Below, in pieces: positions 47,868-56,430 of a stretch of 64,000 nucleotides of DNA (position 1 is the first letter of the stretch; every line of letters begins with the position of its first letter). The notes beneath the pieces are model-generated. The model was not told the DNA's origin and ran no database searches. It worked only from the letters and a program-made list of their open reading frames with translations. This stretch comes from an uncultured Coriobacteriaceae bacterium (GTDB lineage Bacteria; Actinomycetota; Coriobacteriia; Coriobacteriales; Atopobiaceae): positions 31,997 to 95,996 of the forward strand of contig CADAQM010000010.1 in NCBI GenBank assembly GCA_902790135.1, in the 5' to 3' direction. Position numbers and translations under genes: made by a program.

Positions 47868-48500
47868 ATGACTGCCGAGGCTCCGAAGGCTGAGGAGAAG
47901 GTCGAGGAGAAGGCACCTGCCAAGAAGCCGGCTGCCAAGCGCACCACCATGCGCAAGGCCACCACGGCCACCAAGACCGCGACCACCAAGAAGGCCGAGG
48001 CCGCCGCAGAGGAGAAGGTCGAGGCTGCCAAGGAGGAGGCCAAGGCTGCCACCGAGGAGGCCAAGCCCGCCGCCAAGAAGCCCGCTGCCAAGCGCACCAC
48101 CACGCGCAAGACGACCACCAAGGCCGCTGCCGCCAAGACGACCGCCGCTGCCAAGAAGGCCGAGGAGAAGACCAGCGAGACTGTGACCGCCGAGGAGGCC
48201 AAGCCCGCCGCCAAGAAGCCGGCCGCCAAGCGCACCACCACGCGCAAGACGACCACCAAGGCCGCTGCCGCCAAGACGACCGCCGCTGCCAAGAAGGCCG
48301 AGGCTCCCGCCGAGGCTGTGAAGGCCGCCGAGGCTGTGAAGGCCGAGGCTCCTGCCGAGGAGGCAAAGCCGGCCGCCAAGCGCACCACCACGCGCAAGAC
48401 GACCACCAAGGCCGCCACGACCAAGGCACCCGCCGCCAAGAAGACCACCGCGCGCAGGGCTACCACCAAGAAGGCCGACACCGCGGAGAAGGCTGAGTAG
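47868..48500 (+). other. Lys/Ala/Thr-rich tail, possibly translatable on its own
   Basis: 210 codons from an ATG at 47868 with GGGAG 9 bases before it. Composition is that of nucleoid-associated histone H1-like/AlgP-type proteins: alternating AAKK, KRTTTRKTTTK and acidic EEAKAATEEAK blocks. In the frame it is continuous with the esterase C-terminus. The internal start would let it persist even though the esterase part is interrupted. It would bind DNA or other polyanions through Lys/Arg, by analogy. Confidence 0.4.
48054..48303 (+). repeat. Direct repeats inside the Lys/Ala-rich coding region
   Basis: A unit of about 112 bases starting GAGGAGGCCAAGCCCGCC at 48054 recurs at 48192 (offset 138 bases, 46 codons) with only two visible base changes. 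A shorter third copy, GCCGCCAAGCGCACCACC and following, begins near 48370. Length variation by slippage or recombination is expected. Confidence 0.85.
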
Positions 48501-48548
48501 CCACAGGCCTTGCCGCTGGGGTCATCCCTAGCCACATGATCGACCACC

Positions 48549-48578
48549 ACGGCACCGAGCCTCGCCTCGGTGCCGTTT
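48549..48578 (+). terminator. Terminator after the Lys/Ala-rich gene
   Basis: ACGGCACCGAG and its exact complement with a 6-base loop, followed by TTTGC. It separates this gene from the ATP-grasp gene. Confidence 0.75.
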
Positions 48579-48685
48579 GCATAGTCTACGCATATCGTGC
48601 CTTTCACATGCCTGCAACGTTTGCGCGCTACGATAGCCGCAGATAAAAGGCCAAAACACAAGGATCTCCCTCGGAAGGAAGCTCC

Positions 48686-49876
48686 ATGAACGTCATCTTC
48701 ATCTCCCCGCAGTTCCCCGACACCTATTGGAACTGGTGCGACCGCCTGCAGAAGAACGGCGCCACCGTTCTCGGCATCGGCGACACCCCCTACGACAACC
48801 TCGCGCAGGAGGTCAAGAACTCCCTCCACGAGTACTACTGGGTCCCCTCGCTCGAGGACTACGACCAAGTGTTCCGCGCCGTCGCGTTCTTCTCGTACAA
48901 GTACGGCAAGATCGACTGGCTGGAGTCGCAGAACGAGTACTGGCTCTCCCAAGACGCGCGCCTGCGCGACGACTTCCACATCACCACGGGCGCCGGCTCC
49001 GCGCAGATGGCGCAGTGGCAGTCCAAGGCTGAGATGAAGCCCCTCTACGCTGCAGCGGGCGTGCCCACCGCGCGGCAGGTGCGCGTCCAGGACCCCGATG
49101 AGGTCCGTGCCTTCGCACGCGAGGTGGGATTCCCGCTCTTCACCAAGCCCGAGCGAGGCGTCGGAGCCGGAGGTGCTCGTAAGATCGCAGACGAGGCTGC
49201 TCTGGAGGAACTGCTTGCCGCAGACCTCGACGAGCCTTACGTGCTCGAGGAGTACGTCGAGGGCGAGCTGTGCTCCTACGAGGCCATCGTCAATTCCAAG
49301 GGCGAGGTGCTCTTTGACAACCAGTCTGAGTTCCCACCCTCCATCGCCGACACCGTCGAGTTCATGCTCGATGTCGCCTACCACGCCTGCCCCGACGTAG
49401 ACCCCAAGCTCGCCGCCGCAGGCAAGGCAACCATCAAGGCCTTCGGCATCACGAGGCGCTTCGTGCACATGGAGTTCTTCCGCCTCACGGCAGACAAGCC
49501 GGGACTGGGCAAGAAGGGCGACTATGTGGGCCTGGAGGTCAACGTGCGGGCGCCTGGCGGCTACACCCCAGACTTCATCAACTTCGCCCACTCTGCCGAC
49601 GTGTACCAGATCTGGGCCGACATGGTCACCACCGACACCACGACGCACGGAAGCGACGGGGAGTGCTACTACGGCACGTATGCCTGCCGCCGCGATTGCC
49701 ATAGCTATGTGCACACGCACCAGGAGATCATGGATGCTTTCGGCAACATCATCTGCATGCAGGGCCGCATGCCAGACGTCCTCTCCGATGACCTGGGCAA
49801 CGACTTCTACGTCGCACGTGCCAAGAACCTCGAGGAGCGCAATGCGTTTGTCGACTTCGTCCAGGAGCAGGCGTAG
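48686..49876 (+). CDS. ATP-grasp carboxylate-amine/thiol ligase-like enzyme
   Basis: 396 aa. A pre-ATP-grasp domain (NVIFISPQFPDTYWNWCDRLQKNGATVLGIG), then the ATP-grasp core: FPLFTKPERGVGAGGARKI (P-loop-like lysine segment), YVLEEYVEGELCSYEAIVN, and the metal site GLEVNVRAPGGYTPDF. It should activate a carboxylate as acyl phosphate and join it to an amine; the substrate is unknown. GGAAGGAAG precedes the ATG. It follows the esterase/histone-tail gene on the same strand; esterase plus ATP-grasp neighbours make a joint role plausible, though a terminator lies between them. Confidence 0.88.
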   Translation: MNVIFISPQFPDTYWNWCDRLQKNGATVLGIGDTPYDNLAQEVKNSLHEYYWVPSLEDYDQVFRAVAFFSYKYGKIDWLESQNEYWLSQDARLRDDFHITTGAGSAQMAQWQSKAEMKPLYAAAGVPTARQVRVQDPDEVRAFAREVGFPLFTKPERGVGAGGARKIADEAALEELLAADLDEPYVLEEYVEGELCSYEAIVNSKGEVLFDNQSEFPPSIADTVEFMLDVAYHACPDVDPKLAAAGKATIKAFGITRRFVHMEFFRLTADKPGLGKKGDYVGLEVNVRAPGGYTPDFINFAHSADVYQIWADMVTTDTTTHGSDGECYYGTYACRRDCHSYVHTHQEIMDAFGNIICMQGRMPDVLSDDLGNDFYVARAKNLEERNAFVDFVQEQA

Positions 49877-49919
49877 CGGCGAAACGACAGATGTAGCCGT
49901 CCTCTCGAAAGACGCCGCA

Positions 49920-49952
49920 GTGCCACCGCTGCCCAATGAGGCGCGGTGGCAC
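49920..49952 (+). terminator. Hairpin after the ATP-grasp gene
   Basis: GTGCCACCGC and GCGGTGGCAC are exact inverted arms with a 13-base loop, 44 bases past the stop. No U-run. TATACT, a possible -10 for azlC, follows at about 49958. Confidence 0.45.
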
Positions 49953-50023
49953 GCTGCTATACTGGTTGCTCGTGCCGCGGGCTGGTTCCGCGGCACTTTG
50001 GCAGGTGGCGCAAAGGAGACAAT

Positions 50024-50770
50024 GTGAGCCAACGCAGCACGCAAGCCGCAGCGCAGAGCCGTGGCAGAGACATGAGGGAGGGCCTTCGTGACGGCCTTCC
50101 CATCGGTCTGGGCTACCTGGCCGTGGCCTTCTCGCTCGGCATCGCCGCACGCGAGGCGGGCCTCACCGCCACTCAGGGCTTCATCGCCAGCCTGCTTTCC
50201 GTCGCGTCCGCCGGCGAATACGCGGGCTTCACGCTGATCGCCGCACAGGCTTCGTATGTCGAGATCGCCCTGGGCACGCTCGTCACCAATGCCCGTTACC
50301 TGCTCATGAGCACCGCCCTCTCACAGCGCTTCTCCAACAGCACGCCGCTTTCCCAGCGCATCGGGGTTGGTCTGGGCGTGACCGACGAGCTCTTCGGCCT
50401 CGCCATAGCCCATCCGCAGGTCAGGCCCTTCTACCAGTACGGAGCGATGCTCTCGTCCATTCCTCTGTGGTGCGTGGGGACCTCCGCGGGAATCGTCGCG
50501 GGGCAACTGCTTCCCGCACGCGTGGTCACAGCGCTCTCCGTCTCGCTCTTTGGGATGTTCCTCGCCGTCATCATGCCCGCATCCCGCACCGACCGTGTGG
50601 TTCGCATCTGCGTGCTCGCAAGCTTCGCCGCCAGCTACGTTGCGAGCCACCTCATCCCGCTCACCATGGCGTGGTCGAGCGGTACGCGTATCATCGTGCT
50701 GACCGTCATCATCTCAACAGTAGCCGCATTGATTTGCCCTGTGAGCACAGAGGGAGATGATGCCTCATGA
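50024..50770 (+). CDS. azlC: Branched-chain amino acid exporter, large subunit
   Basis: 248 aa from a GTG at 50024 with AAAGGAG upstream. REGLRDGLPIGLGYLAVAFSLGIAAREAGL, SAGEYAGFTLIAAQASYVEIALGTLVTNARYLLMS and GLGVTDELFGLA are typical AzlC/YgaZ sequences; about seven membrane segments. With AzlD it exports branched-chain amino acids. The stop overlaps the azlD start by 4 bases. Confidence 0.93.
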   Translation: MSQRSTQAAAQSRGRDMREGLRDGLPIGLGYLAVAFSLGIAAREAGLTATQGFIASLLSVASAGEYAGFTLIAAQASYVEIALGTLVTNARYLLMSTALSQRFSNSTPLSQRIGVGLGVTDELFGLAIAHPQVRPFYQYGAMLSSIPLWCVGTSAGIVAGQLLPARVVTALSVSLFGMFLAVIMPASRTDRVVRICVLASFAASYVASHLIPLTMAWSSGTRIIVLTVIISTVAALICPVSTEGDDAS

Positions 50771-51069
50771 GCACGCGCATCTGGCTGAGCATCATCGTCA
50801 TGGGCGCCGTCACCGTCGCCATCCGCCTTCTGCCCCTCACGCTCATCCGCAGGCCGCTCAAGAATCGCTTCTTGCTGTCGTTTCTGCACTACGTGCCCTA
50901 TGTGACCCTCTCCGTGATGACCTTCCCCGCCATCGTCGAGAGTTGCGAGACGCCCCTTGCGGGCCTTGCGTCGCTTGCCGTCGGCGCCGTCGCCGCCTGG
51001 TATGGCGCAAACATGGTGAGCGTCGCCGCGCTCTGCTGCGTCGTAGCCTTCGTGCTTGGCTTGCTATAG
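50767..51069 (+). CDS. azlD: Branched-chain amino acid exporter, small subunit
   Basis: 100 aa, four hydrophobic segments. WLSIIVMGAVTVAIRLLPLTLIRRPLKNRFLLSFLHYVPYVTLSVMTFPAI is the AzlD/YgaH pattern. It overlaps azlC by ATGA, so the two subunits are made in step. Confidence 0.93.
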   Translation: MSTRIWLSIIVMGAVTVAIRLLPLTLIRRPLKNRFLLSFLHYVPYVTLSVMTFPAIVESCETPLAGLASLAVGAVAAWYGANMVSVAALCCVVAFVLGLL

Positions 51070-51109
51070 ACGCTGAGGAGCCCCCTCAGGCCGCAAGGCG
51101 CAAGCCCTG

Positions 51110-52288
51110 CTAGCGCACCGCGAAGTTGCGGGCGATGTCACCGGCGATGCGCCACGGCAGCGGCCTGAGCTCGCGGTCGGCGATGTGGATCTGCTCGCGG
51201 ATGGCGATGCCCTGCGGGCAATGGCGCTCGCACTTGCCACAACCCACGCACTGACGCGCAAAGGCCTTCTCCTTGCGCAGCGACACCGTCTGCCAGTACT
51301 CCTTGCGGCCACTTGCCTTGCCCTCGCTGTACATGCGGTTGTAGCAGCGGAAAAGCGCCGGGATGTCCACGCCCTGAGGACACGGCATGCAGTAGTTGCA
51401 GCCCGTGCAGCCCACCTTCATACCGGCATTGATGGCCTGCGCAACGCGCTCGATCAGGGCAAAGTCCTCCTCGCCCAGCTGACCTGGCTCCACCTCGCTG
51501 GCTACGCGGCAGTTCTCCTCGAGCATCTCGAGGGAGTTCATGCCACTGAGCACGCAGGTAACCTCGCTCTGATCCCAAAGCCAACGGAAGGCCCACTCCG
51601 CCGCGCTCCATCCACGCGGGCTCTCGGCAACGAGACGCTTGCCCTCCTCCGGCATGAGGTCGACCAACTTGCCGCCGCGCAGCGGTTCCATGATGACCAC
51701 CGGAATGCCGCACTCCGCAGCGGCCATGAGGCCACGCCGCCCCGCCTGCGTATGCTCGTCCAGGTAGTTGTACTGAATCTGGCAGAAGTCCCAGTCGTAG
51801 GCGCCAAGCACCTCGATGAAGGCATCCGCCGACCCGTGGAACGAGAAGCCAATCTGCCCGATCTGACCCGCCGCCTTCTTCTCCGCAATCCAGTCCTCGA
51901 TGCCAATCCGACGCAGGTTCTCCCACTGAGCGGGGTCGGTCACCATGTGCATCAGGTAGTAGTCGATATGGTCGGTACGCAGGCGCCTCAGCTCCTCGTC
52001 GAAGAAGCGATCGATGGCGGTGGCATTGCGCACGAGATACTGCGGCAGCTTGGTGGCGATGTGTACCTTGTCGCGCACGGCATTGCGCTCGAGCACCTCG
52101 CCCAGCAGCTCCTCGGAGCCCGGATACACGAAGGCCGTGTCAAAGTAGTTGATGCCCAGCTCAATGGCGCGCAGCAGCTCCCGCTCGGCCTTGTCATAGT
52201 CGATGCCCGCCCCCTTGCGTGAGAAGCGCATGCATCCATAACCAAGAATGGAAAGTGGGTTTCCGTAGCGGTCATTGCGGTACTTCAT
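51110..52288 (-). CDS. Aldo/keto reductase with C-terminal 4Fe-4S domain
   Basis: 392 aa. The N-terminal AKR barrel has GINYFDTAFVYPGSEELLGEVL (catalytic Tyr/Asp), HIATKLP (Lys) and DYYLMHMV (His). The C-terminal part carries two cysteine clusters, CTGCNYCMPCPQGVDIP and CVGCGKCERHCPQGIAI. Proteins of this layout are common in anaerobes and are thought to couple carbonyl reduction to a ferredoxin-type electron route. The ATG at 52288 has GAGAGGA upstream. Single gene. Confidence 0.93.
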   Translation of the reverse strand: MKYRNDRYGNPLSILGYGCMRFSRKGAGIDYDKAERELLRAIELGINYFDTAFVYPGSEELLGEVLERNAVRDKVHIATKLPQYLVRNATAIDRFFDEELRRLRTDHIDYYLMHMVTDPAQWENLRRIGIEDWIAEKKAAGQIGQIGFSFHGSADAFIEVLGAYDWDFCQIQYNYLDEHTQAGRRGLMAAAECGIPVVIMEPLRGGKLVDLMPEEGKRLVAESPRGWSAAEWAFRWLWDQSEVTCVLSGMNSLEMLEENCRVASEVEPGQLGEEDFALIERVAQAINAGMKVGCTGCNYCMPCPQGVDIPALFRCYNRMYSEGKASGRKEYWQTVSLRKEKAFARQCVGCGKCERHCPQGIAIREQIHIADRELRPLPWRIAGDIARNFAVR

Positions 52289-52455
52289 GGCTTGTCCTCT
52301 CACTCGGCTCGCGCCTTAAAACGCATCTAGAGCATACTGCACATGCCCCCGCCATACCCCACCTTCCCTTCTTTCCGGCTTGTCTTGCAACGTTCTGTTA
52401 CCTACACGCCTTCATTATTGGCAAGTCTCTGAATTAGCTTCAAATTTTGATTATG

Positions 52456-52484
52456 TTGCTCATAGCCGACAGCCCTGCTATGAG
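52456..52484 (+). promoter_or_regulatory. Promoter with internal inverted repeat for the XRE gene
   Basis: -35 TTGCTC (52456-52461), 17-base spacer, -10 TATGAG (52479-52484). The inverted repeat CTCATAGC (52459-52466) / GCTATGAG (52477-52484) overlaps both boxes; the centres are 18 bases apart. Transcription from here would start close to the ATG at 52505. Confidence 0.65.
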
Positions 52485-52504
52485 TGACTTCTAAGCTAGC
52501 GCGC

Positions 52505-52810
52505 ATGAAGACCGAAGGTGACATCGCTGCCATTCGCTACAACCTGGGCAATCGCATCAGGCTGATTCGTGGTGAGCAGAACCTGACGCAGAATGCCTTC
52601 AGCGAGATGGTCCAGATCAACCGCAGCTACCTTGTCGATGTCGAGCACGGCAAGCGTAACGTCTCCATCGACAATCTCATCAAGATCGCCAAGGGCCTTG
52701 GCATGACGCTCTCCGAGCTCTTCGAGGGCGTCGACACTACGGTTCTTGACAAGAGGATGCTGCTCACCCAGCAGCTCTTGGACGAGGAACGCAAGCGGGA
52801 GCGCCCGTAG
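52505..52810 (+). CDS. Small XRE-family regulator
   Basis: 101 aa. One HTH domain: IRLIRGEQNLTQNAFSEMVQINRSYLVDVEHGKRNVSIDNLIKIAKGLGMTLSELFEG, followed by a short charged C-terminal helix. I start at the ATG 52505 because a GTG seven codons earlier would lie at or before the predicted transcription start. There is almost no leader and no clear ribosome site. The palindrome in its promoter suggests self-repression. It stands alone; targets are unknown. Confidence 0.88.
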   Translation: MKTEGDIAAIRYNLGNRIRLIRGEQNLTQNAFSEMVQINRSYLVDVEHGKRNVSIDNLIKIAKGLGMTLSELFEGVDTTVLDKRMLLTQQLLDEERKRERP

Positions 52811-52876
52811 ACACTCCCGCTCCTCAAAGCTTTTTTAGACGTCCTGTGCTCTGGATAAAGCACAGGCTCGAATCAC

Positions 52877-53770
52877 CTACAGAAACCTACGGAAAAAGGC
52901 CGCCTCATCATCGTTGCACCGTACGGCGTCAGTGGCCATGGGCTGCATGTTGAGATGGAACACGTGGCCGAGGGGCTCCTCCTTGCCTGCGAAGATATGC
53001 ACCTCATGCATCACCTTGAGCTCGCCGAGCTTGGCGTCCATGGCGTAGACCCCGTCGTGGAGGAAGTCGCCGTCGCAGGTCATGAGATAGGTTGGCGGGA
53101 AGTCCGCACTGGTGTGCCTGATGACGTTGATGAGGCCAAGCTCGCGCTCGTCCCCGCCATTGGGAAGGAAGTCCCCCATGAGGCCAGAGGTGAGGTCAGT
53201 CGGGTCGTCGGACACGTGAATCTCGTAGGCACCGCAGTTGAGCGCGATGGCCAGCGGCTTGAAGCCCGCCGGAGGAGCGAAGTCGAAGTCGTCGCGATAG
53301 GCCTTCTCGGTGCACATGCCGCAGAAAAGCCCCAGCATATGGGCACCGGCAGAGTCGCCGACGGCAAAGACCTTCTCCGGGTCACCGCCGTACTCGGCGA
53401 TGTGGTCAACCGTCCAGTTGAACACGGCGCAGGCATCCTCCATCGACGCAGGGAACTTGAACTCCGGCGCGAGGCGATAGGTGAAGTTGACCACCACAAA
53501 GCCGCGGCGGGCGAGATCCATGCAATAGAGGTGGTAGAGCTCCTTGTCACCGTAGACCCAGCCACCGCCGTGCACGGAGACGATGACGGGCATGCCGTCT
53601 GAGGTCGTCGTGTCCTCGGGGCGGTACACGTCGAGCGACTGCCACTTGGCATCGGGCCCGTAGGCGATGTCGTCGAAGCGCTCCACACCAGCGGGATCGG
53701 GCACGCCCGCGTCGCGAATCGCGTCGCCAGCCCCAAACTGCTCTCGGATCATATCGGACATTGCAGACAT
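52877..53770 (-). CDS. Alpha/beta hydrolase, HSL/esterase family
   Basis: 297 aa. The oxyanion motif VSVHGGGWVYGDKELY, the nucleophile elbow VFAVGDSAGAHMLGLF, the acid in LMTCDGDFLHDG and a late His in EPLGHVFHLN follow the hormone-sensitive-lipase (BD-FAE-like) pattern. No signal peptide. It hydrolyses short acyl esters, possibly from glycans. GGGAG precedes the ATG; two further in-frame ATGs follow within seven codons. Confidence 0.9.
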   Translation of the reverse strand: MSAMSDMIREQFGAGDAIRDAGVPDPAGVERFDDIAYGPDAKWQSLDVYRPEDTTTSDGMPVIVSVHGGGWVYGDKELYHLYCMDLARRGFVVVNFTYRLAPEFKFPASMEDACAVFNWTVDHIAEYGGDPEKVFAVGDSAGAHMLGLFCGMCTEKAYRDDFDFAPPAGFKPLAIALNCGAYEIHVSDDPTDLTSGLMGDFLPNGGDERELGLINVIRHTSADFPPTYLMTCDGDFLHDGVYAMDAKLGELKVMHEVHIFAGKEEPLGHVFHLNMQPMATDAVRCNDDEAAFFRRFL

Positions 53771-53820
53771 GGCTACTCCCTCCTAATGCTGGCCAACGGG
53801 CCAGACCCCTTCCCTCTTCC

Positions 53821-54609
53821 CTAGCTGACGGGGCTCATCCCCGCGATGCTCTGCATATAGGCCTCCTCGTCGATCGAGTGCTCATGGCGCGCTGCCATGC
53901 GCACAAGCTGACCGTCGCGGTAGGCCACGAGGCAATTGGTCGGCATCTCCTGCCAGCCATCCCCATCGGGTAGCGGCCGCGTGCAGAAAAAGGCCGCATC
54001 CCCACTCGTGCGCACGTAGAGCGTGGGGTTGACCGTGTTGGTATGCAGGTAGATGTACGTGCCATCGTCTATGAGCAGGTTGAGCTTGTTGTTGATCGCG
54101 TTGCCACGCGAGAGCGCCTCGACCTCGCGGGCGAGCACCTCAAAGCGCTCGTCAAAGCTGAGGGACTCCCCCTTCCGGGCAATCGCATCATCGATCCTGT
54201 CGACGAGATAGAGCGCCACCTGCTCGCTGTCGGTATCACCCTCGGCGCACGCCTTGTAGCGCTCGACGAGATGGGCGTCGAGCATCGTCCCGTTGTGGGC
54301 GATCGCCCAGCTGCGACCGCTGTGATCCTCGAGCAGGAAGGGATGGGAGTTTTGGTAGGTGAGCCTGCCCTTGGTGGCGTTGCGGATGTGCGCGACCACA
54401 TTGGTGGAGCAGATGGGCTGCTCAAGCAGCTCGCTCAGATAGCTTGAGTCGATGGCCCGCACGGGCTCCTTGTGCAAAAGCACACGTCCGTCCTCGCGCC
54501 ATGAGAGACCCCAACCATGCGGATGCCACACGCTGTCCTGATAGAAGACGCACAGGTTGTCGTTGGCACGCACCGGACGCCGCGCACTGATGGCAAAAAG
54601 CTCGCACAT
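53821..54609 (-). CDS. Class II glutamine amidotransferase-like protein
   Basis: 262 aa. The N-terminal MCELFAISARRPV gives the catalytic Cys2 after Met removal; HGWGLSWREDGRVLLHKEP, VVAHIRNATKGRLTYQNSHPF and WAIAHNGTM are typical of the GATase_6/YafJ family. These are glutamine hydrolases whose partner synthase is often unknown; no synthase is fused or nearby. The ATG 54609 has GAGGTACT-type weak ribosome site (GGGAGGTAC region). The frame runs seven codons upstream. Confidence 0.9.
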   Translation of the reverse strand: MCELFAISARRPVRANDNLCVFYQDSVWHPHGWGLSWREDGRVLLHKEPVRAIDSSYLSELLEQPICSTNVVAHIRNATKGRLTYQNSHPFLLEDHSGRSWAIAHNGTMLDAHLVERYKACAEGDTDSEQVALYLVDRIDDAIARKGESLSFDERFEVLAREVEALSRGNAINNKLNLLIDDGTYIYLHTNTVNPTLYVRTSGDAAFFCTRPLPDGDGWQEMPTNCLVAYRDGQLVRMAARHEHSIDEEAYMQSIAGMSPVS

Positions 54610-54698
54610 AAAGAGTACCTCCCACAGCAATTAGCATAGCGCTACGCGTGGGAGGTGGAAGCTCGCCTGGCCGGGCAAACGGCTATTGGTGCTGTCGG

Positions 54699-56339
54699 CT
54701 ACTCGACATTCTCGCCCAGAGCCAGGTCAGCCAGCTCGAGGAAGCCCTCGCGCTCGTCGGAAAGCCGACCCGTGCCAACCAGCTCCTCGATCTGATCGAG
54801 ACTCGCGGTGCCCGCGTAGTCGGAATCGCGCAGCAGCATGCCCAGCTCGATGACTGCTGCCTGAAAGCGCCAGTCCTCACCGGGGTCCTTGGCGAAGTCG
54901 TGCTTTCCCACCGCCACGACCTGCTCGTTGGTGTCACCGCCGTCCGCGGGCTGGTAGCGGATGGTCGCGGTCAGCCATTCGTCGCTCGCTGCGTCGCCCG
55001 TCGAGCCGTTGTCGTACTTGAGGTCGCTCGTCGCAATCTCCTGCTTGGAATCGGTGAGTGCCACCTCGTAAGCCACGGTGAACTGCGCGCCAGGACCCAC
55101 GTCACCCGCGTCCTTCTCGTCGTCGCGGAAGTCCTCGTCGGCCATCGCGCGGTTCTCGTAGCCAATGAGCCGGTAGCCCTTGACCTGCGCGGGATTGAAC
55201 TCCACCTGCAGCTTGACGTCATCGGCCAGGGGCACCAGGTTTGCCGTCAGCTTGGTGCCCAGCACGCGCTCGGCTTCCTCGATGCAGTCGATGTAGTGGT
55301 AGGAGCCGTTTCCGTGGTCGGCCAGCGTCTCCATCTTGTTGTCCTTGTAGTTGCCCGACCCAAAGCCCAGAACAGAGAGGTAGATGCCCGTCTCGCGCTG
55401 CTCGTCCACGTAGTCGTGTAGGTCGGATTCGCTGCTCATGCCCACGTTGAGGTCGCCGTCGGAAGCCATCACGATGCGGTTGACCCCGCCCTCGATATAG
55501 TTGCGCTCCGCAACCTCGTAGGCCATCTTCAGGCCTGCCTCGCCATTGGTCGAGCCGTCGGCACGCAGCCGGTTGATGGCCCGCATGATCTTGCGCGCCT
55601 CGGTACCCTTGGCACCCTCAAGCACCACGTCCTCGCCGGCCGCATAGGTCACGATGGACACGCGGTCGTTCTTGCCCAGGTGGGAAACCAGCTCGTCGAA
55701 GGCGTCCTTGAGCAGGTCGAGCTTGTCGGATGAGTCCATCGAACCGGAGATGTCGATGAGAAACACGAGGTTGGAGCCCTTCTCGGCAATGGAGGCTGCC
55801 TCGGGCGCCGTTGCAAAGCCCAAAGTCACGAGCTTGGTCTGGTCGTTCCAGGGGCACTCGCCCACATGCACGGTCACGCCAAAGAGGTCCTTGCCGTCGG
55901 GCGTCTTGTAGTCGTAGTCGAAGTAGTTGAGCATCTCCTCGATGCGCACGGCGCCGGAGTCGATCTCGTCGACAGACCAGCCGTCGTTGAGCATGCGGCG
56001 GAGGTTGCAGTAGCTGGCAGTGTCCACGTCAGAGGAAACAGTGGAGAGTGGGCGCGTTGCCGCGGCGATGAAGCCCTGCTCGTCGAGGGAGTCATACTCC
56101 TCGGTGTCGAAGGGCTCCACGCCATCGTCAAGCAGATAGATCTCCGGGGTGTACATCTCGTCTGAGAGCGCCTTGTCCTCCTCGTACATGACTCCAGCGT
56201 CACTCTCGGTATTTATCGCGTGAGTCTCACCGTAGTCGCTACGACTAAGAAAACCGCAGCCCAGCATGCTGACCAGCGAAGCGGTAATGGCCGCCGCCGC
56301 AACGGAGCGTCCCACCACGTGCAGATGATTGCGTGTCAT
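54699..56339 (-). CDS. VWA-domain lipoprotein, YfbK-like
   Basis: 546 aa. A signal peptide with an imperfect lipobox (SMLGC, Cys28) leads to a YfbK-type N-terminal domain (RPLSTVSSDVDTASYCNLRRML; IRIEEMLNYF-like segment; VHVGECPWN), a von Willebrand factor A domain with MIDAS FLIDISGSMDSSDKL and a C-terminal DUF3520 domain. It would be anchored outside the cell membrane and bind a metal-dependent ligand. It follows an ECF sigma/anti-sigma pair on the same strand with a 91-base gap, so it is a likely member of that regulon. Confidence 0.92.
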   Translation of the reverse strand: MTRNHLHVVGRSVAAAAITASLVSMLGCGFLSRSDYGETHAINTESDAGVMYEEDKALSDEMYTPEIYLLDDGVEPFDTEEYDSLDEQGFIAAATRPLSTVSSDVDTASYCNLRRMLNDGWSVDEIDSGAVRIEEMLNYFDYDYKTPDGKDLFGVTVHVGECPWNDQTKLVTLGFATAPEAASIAEKGSNLVFLIDISGSMDSSDKLDLLKDAFDELVSHLGKNDRVSIVTYAAGEDVVLEGAKGTEARKIMRAINRLRADGSTNGEAGLKMAYEVAERNYIEGGVNRIVMASDGDLNVGMSSESDLHDYVDEQRETGIYLSVLGFGSGNYKDNKMETLADHGNGSYHYIDCIEEAERVLGTKLTANLVPLADDVKLQVEFNPAQVKGYRLIGYENRAMADEDFRDDEKDAGDVGPGAQFTVAYEVALTDSKQEIATSDLKYDNGSTGDAASDEWLTATIRYQPADGGDTNEQVVAVGKHDFAKDPGEDWRFQAAVIELGMLLRDSDYAGTASLDQIEELVGTGRLSDEREGFLELADLALGENVE

Positions 56340-56430
56340 GTCCTTCCCCTTTCGACGATGCGTCTACTGGAGAAACGAGCGTGCCACGCGTTTTGTCGGA
56401 TTGATTTGCAAAATTTCGGGAGTCAGCCGA

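Larger units (their letters stand above)
47138..48500 (+). pseudogene. Esterase gene with histone-H1-like tail, broken by deletion/frameshift
   Basis: The first part (frame of 47138) is an esterase-like alpha/beta hydrolase: MIVYGEGGYPVIAFQAQDAKSN, nucleophile elbow AVGCSMGATHAAIAAF, SGVYRTSFFFGD up to FLTNMPTD. At about 47655-47662 the frame changes; the continuation CVGQGAWEEGVDDLHYI, HDWPWWRKQMPYFM lies in the next frame to 48500. Compared with what I remember of the family, about 12-14 residues are missing there, so a small internal deletion is likelier than a single-base error. The second part runs into about 210 residues rich in Lys, Ala, Thr and Glu (repeats of KKPAAKRTTTRKTTTKAAAA), like bacterial histone H1-type proteins. 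Weak ribosome site. Confidence is for the reading, not for loss of function. Confidence 0.75.

Noticed and set aside
47807..50044. 745-codon minus-strand ORF
   Set aside because: Antisense to the Lys/Ala-rich tail and ATP-grasp genes; its Val/Ala repeats are simply the complement of the tail repeats.
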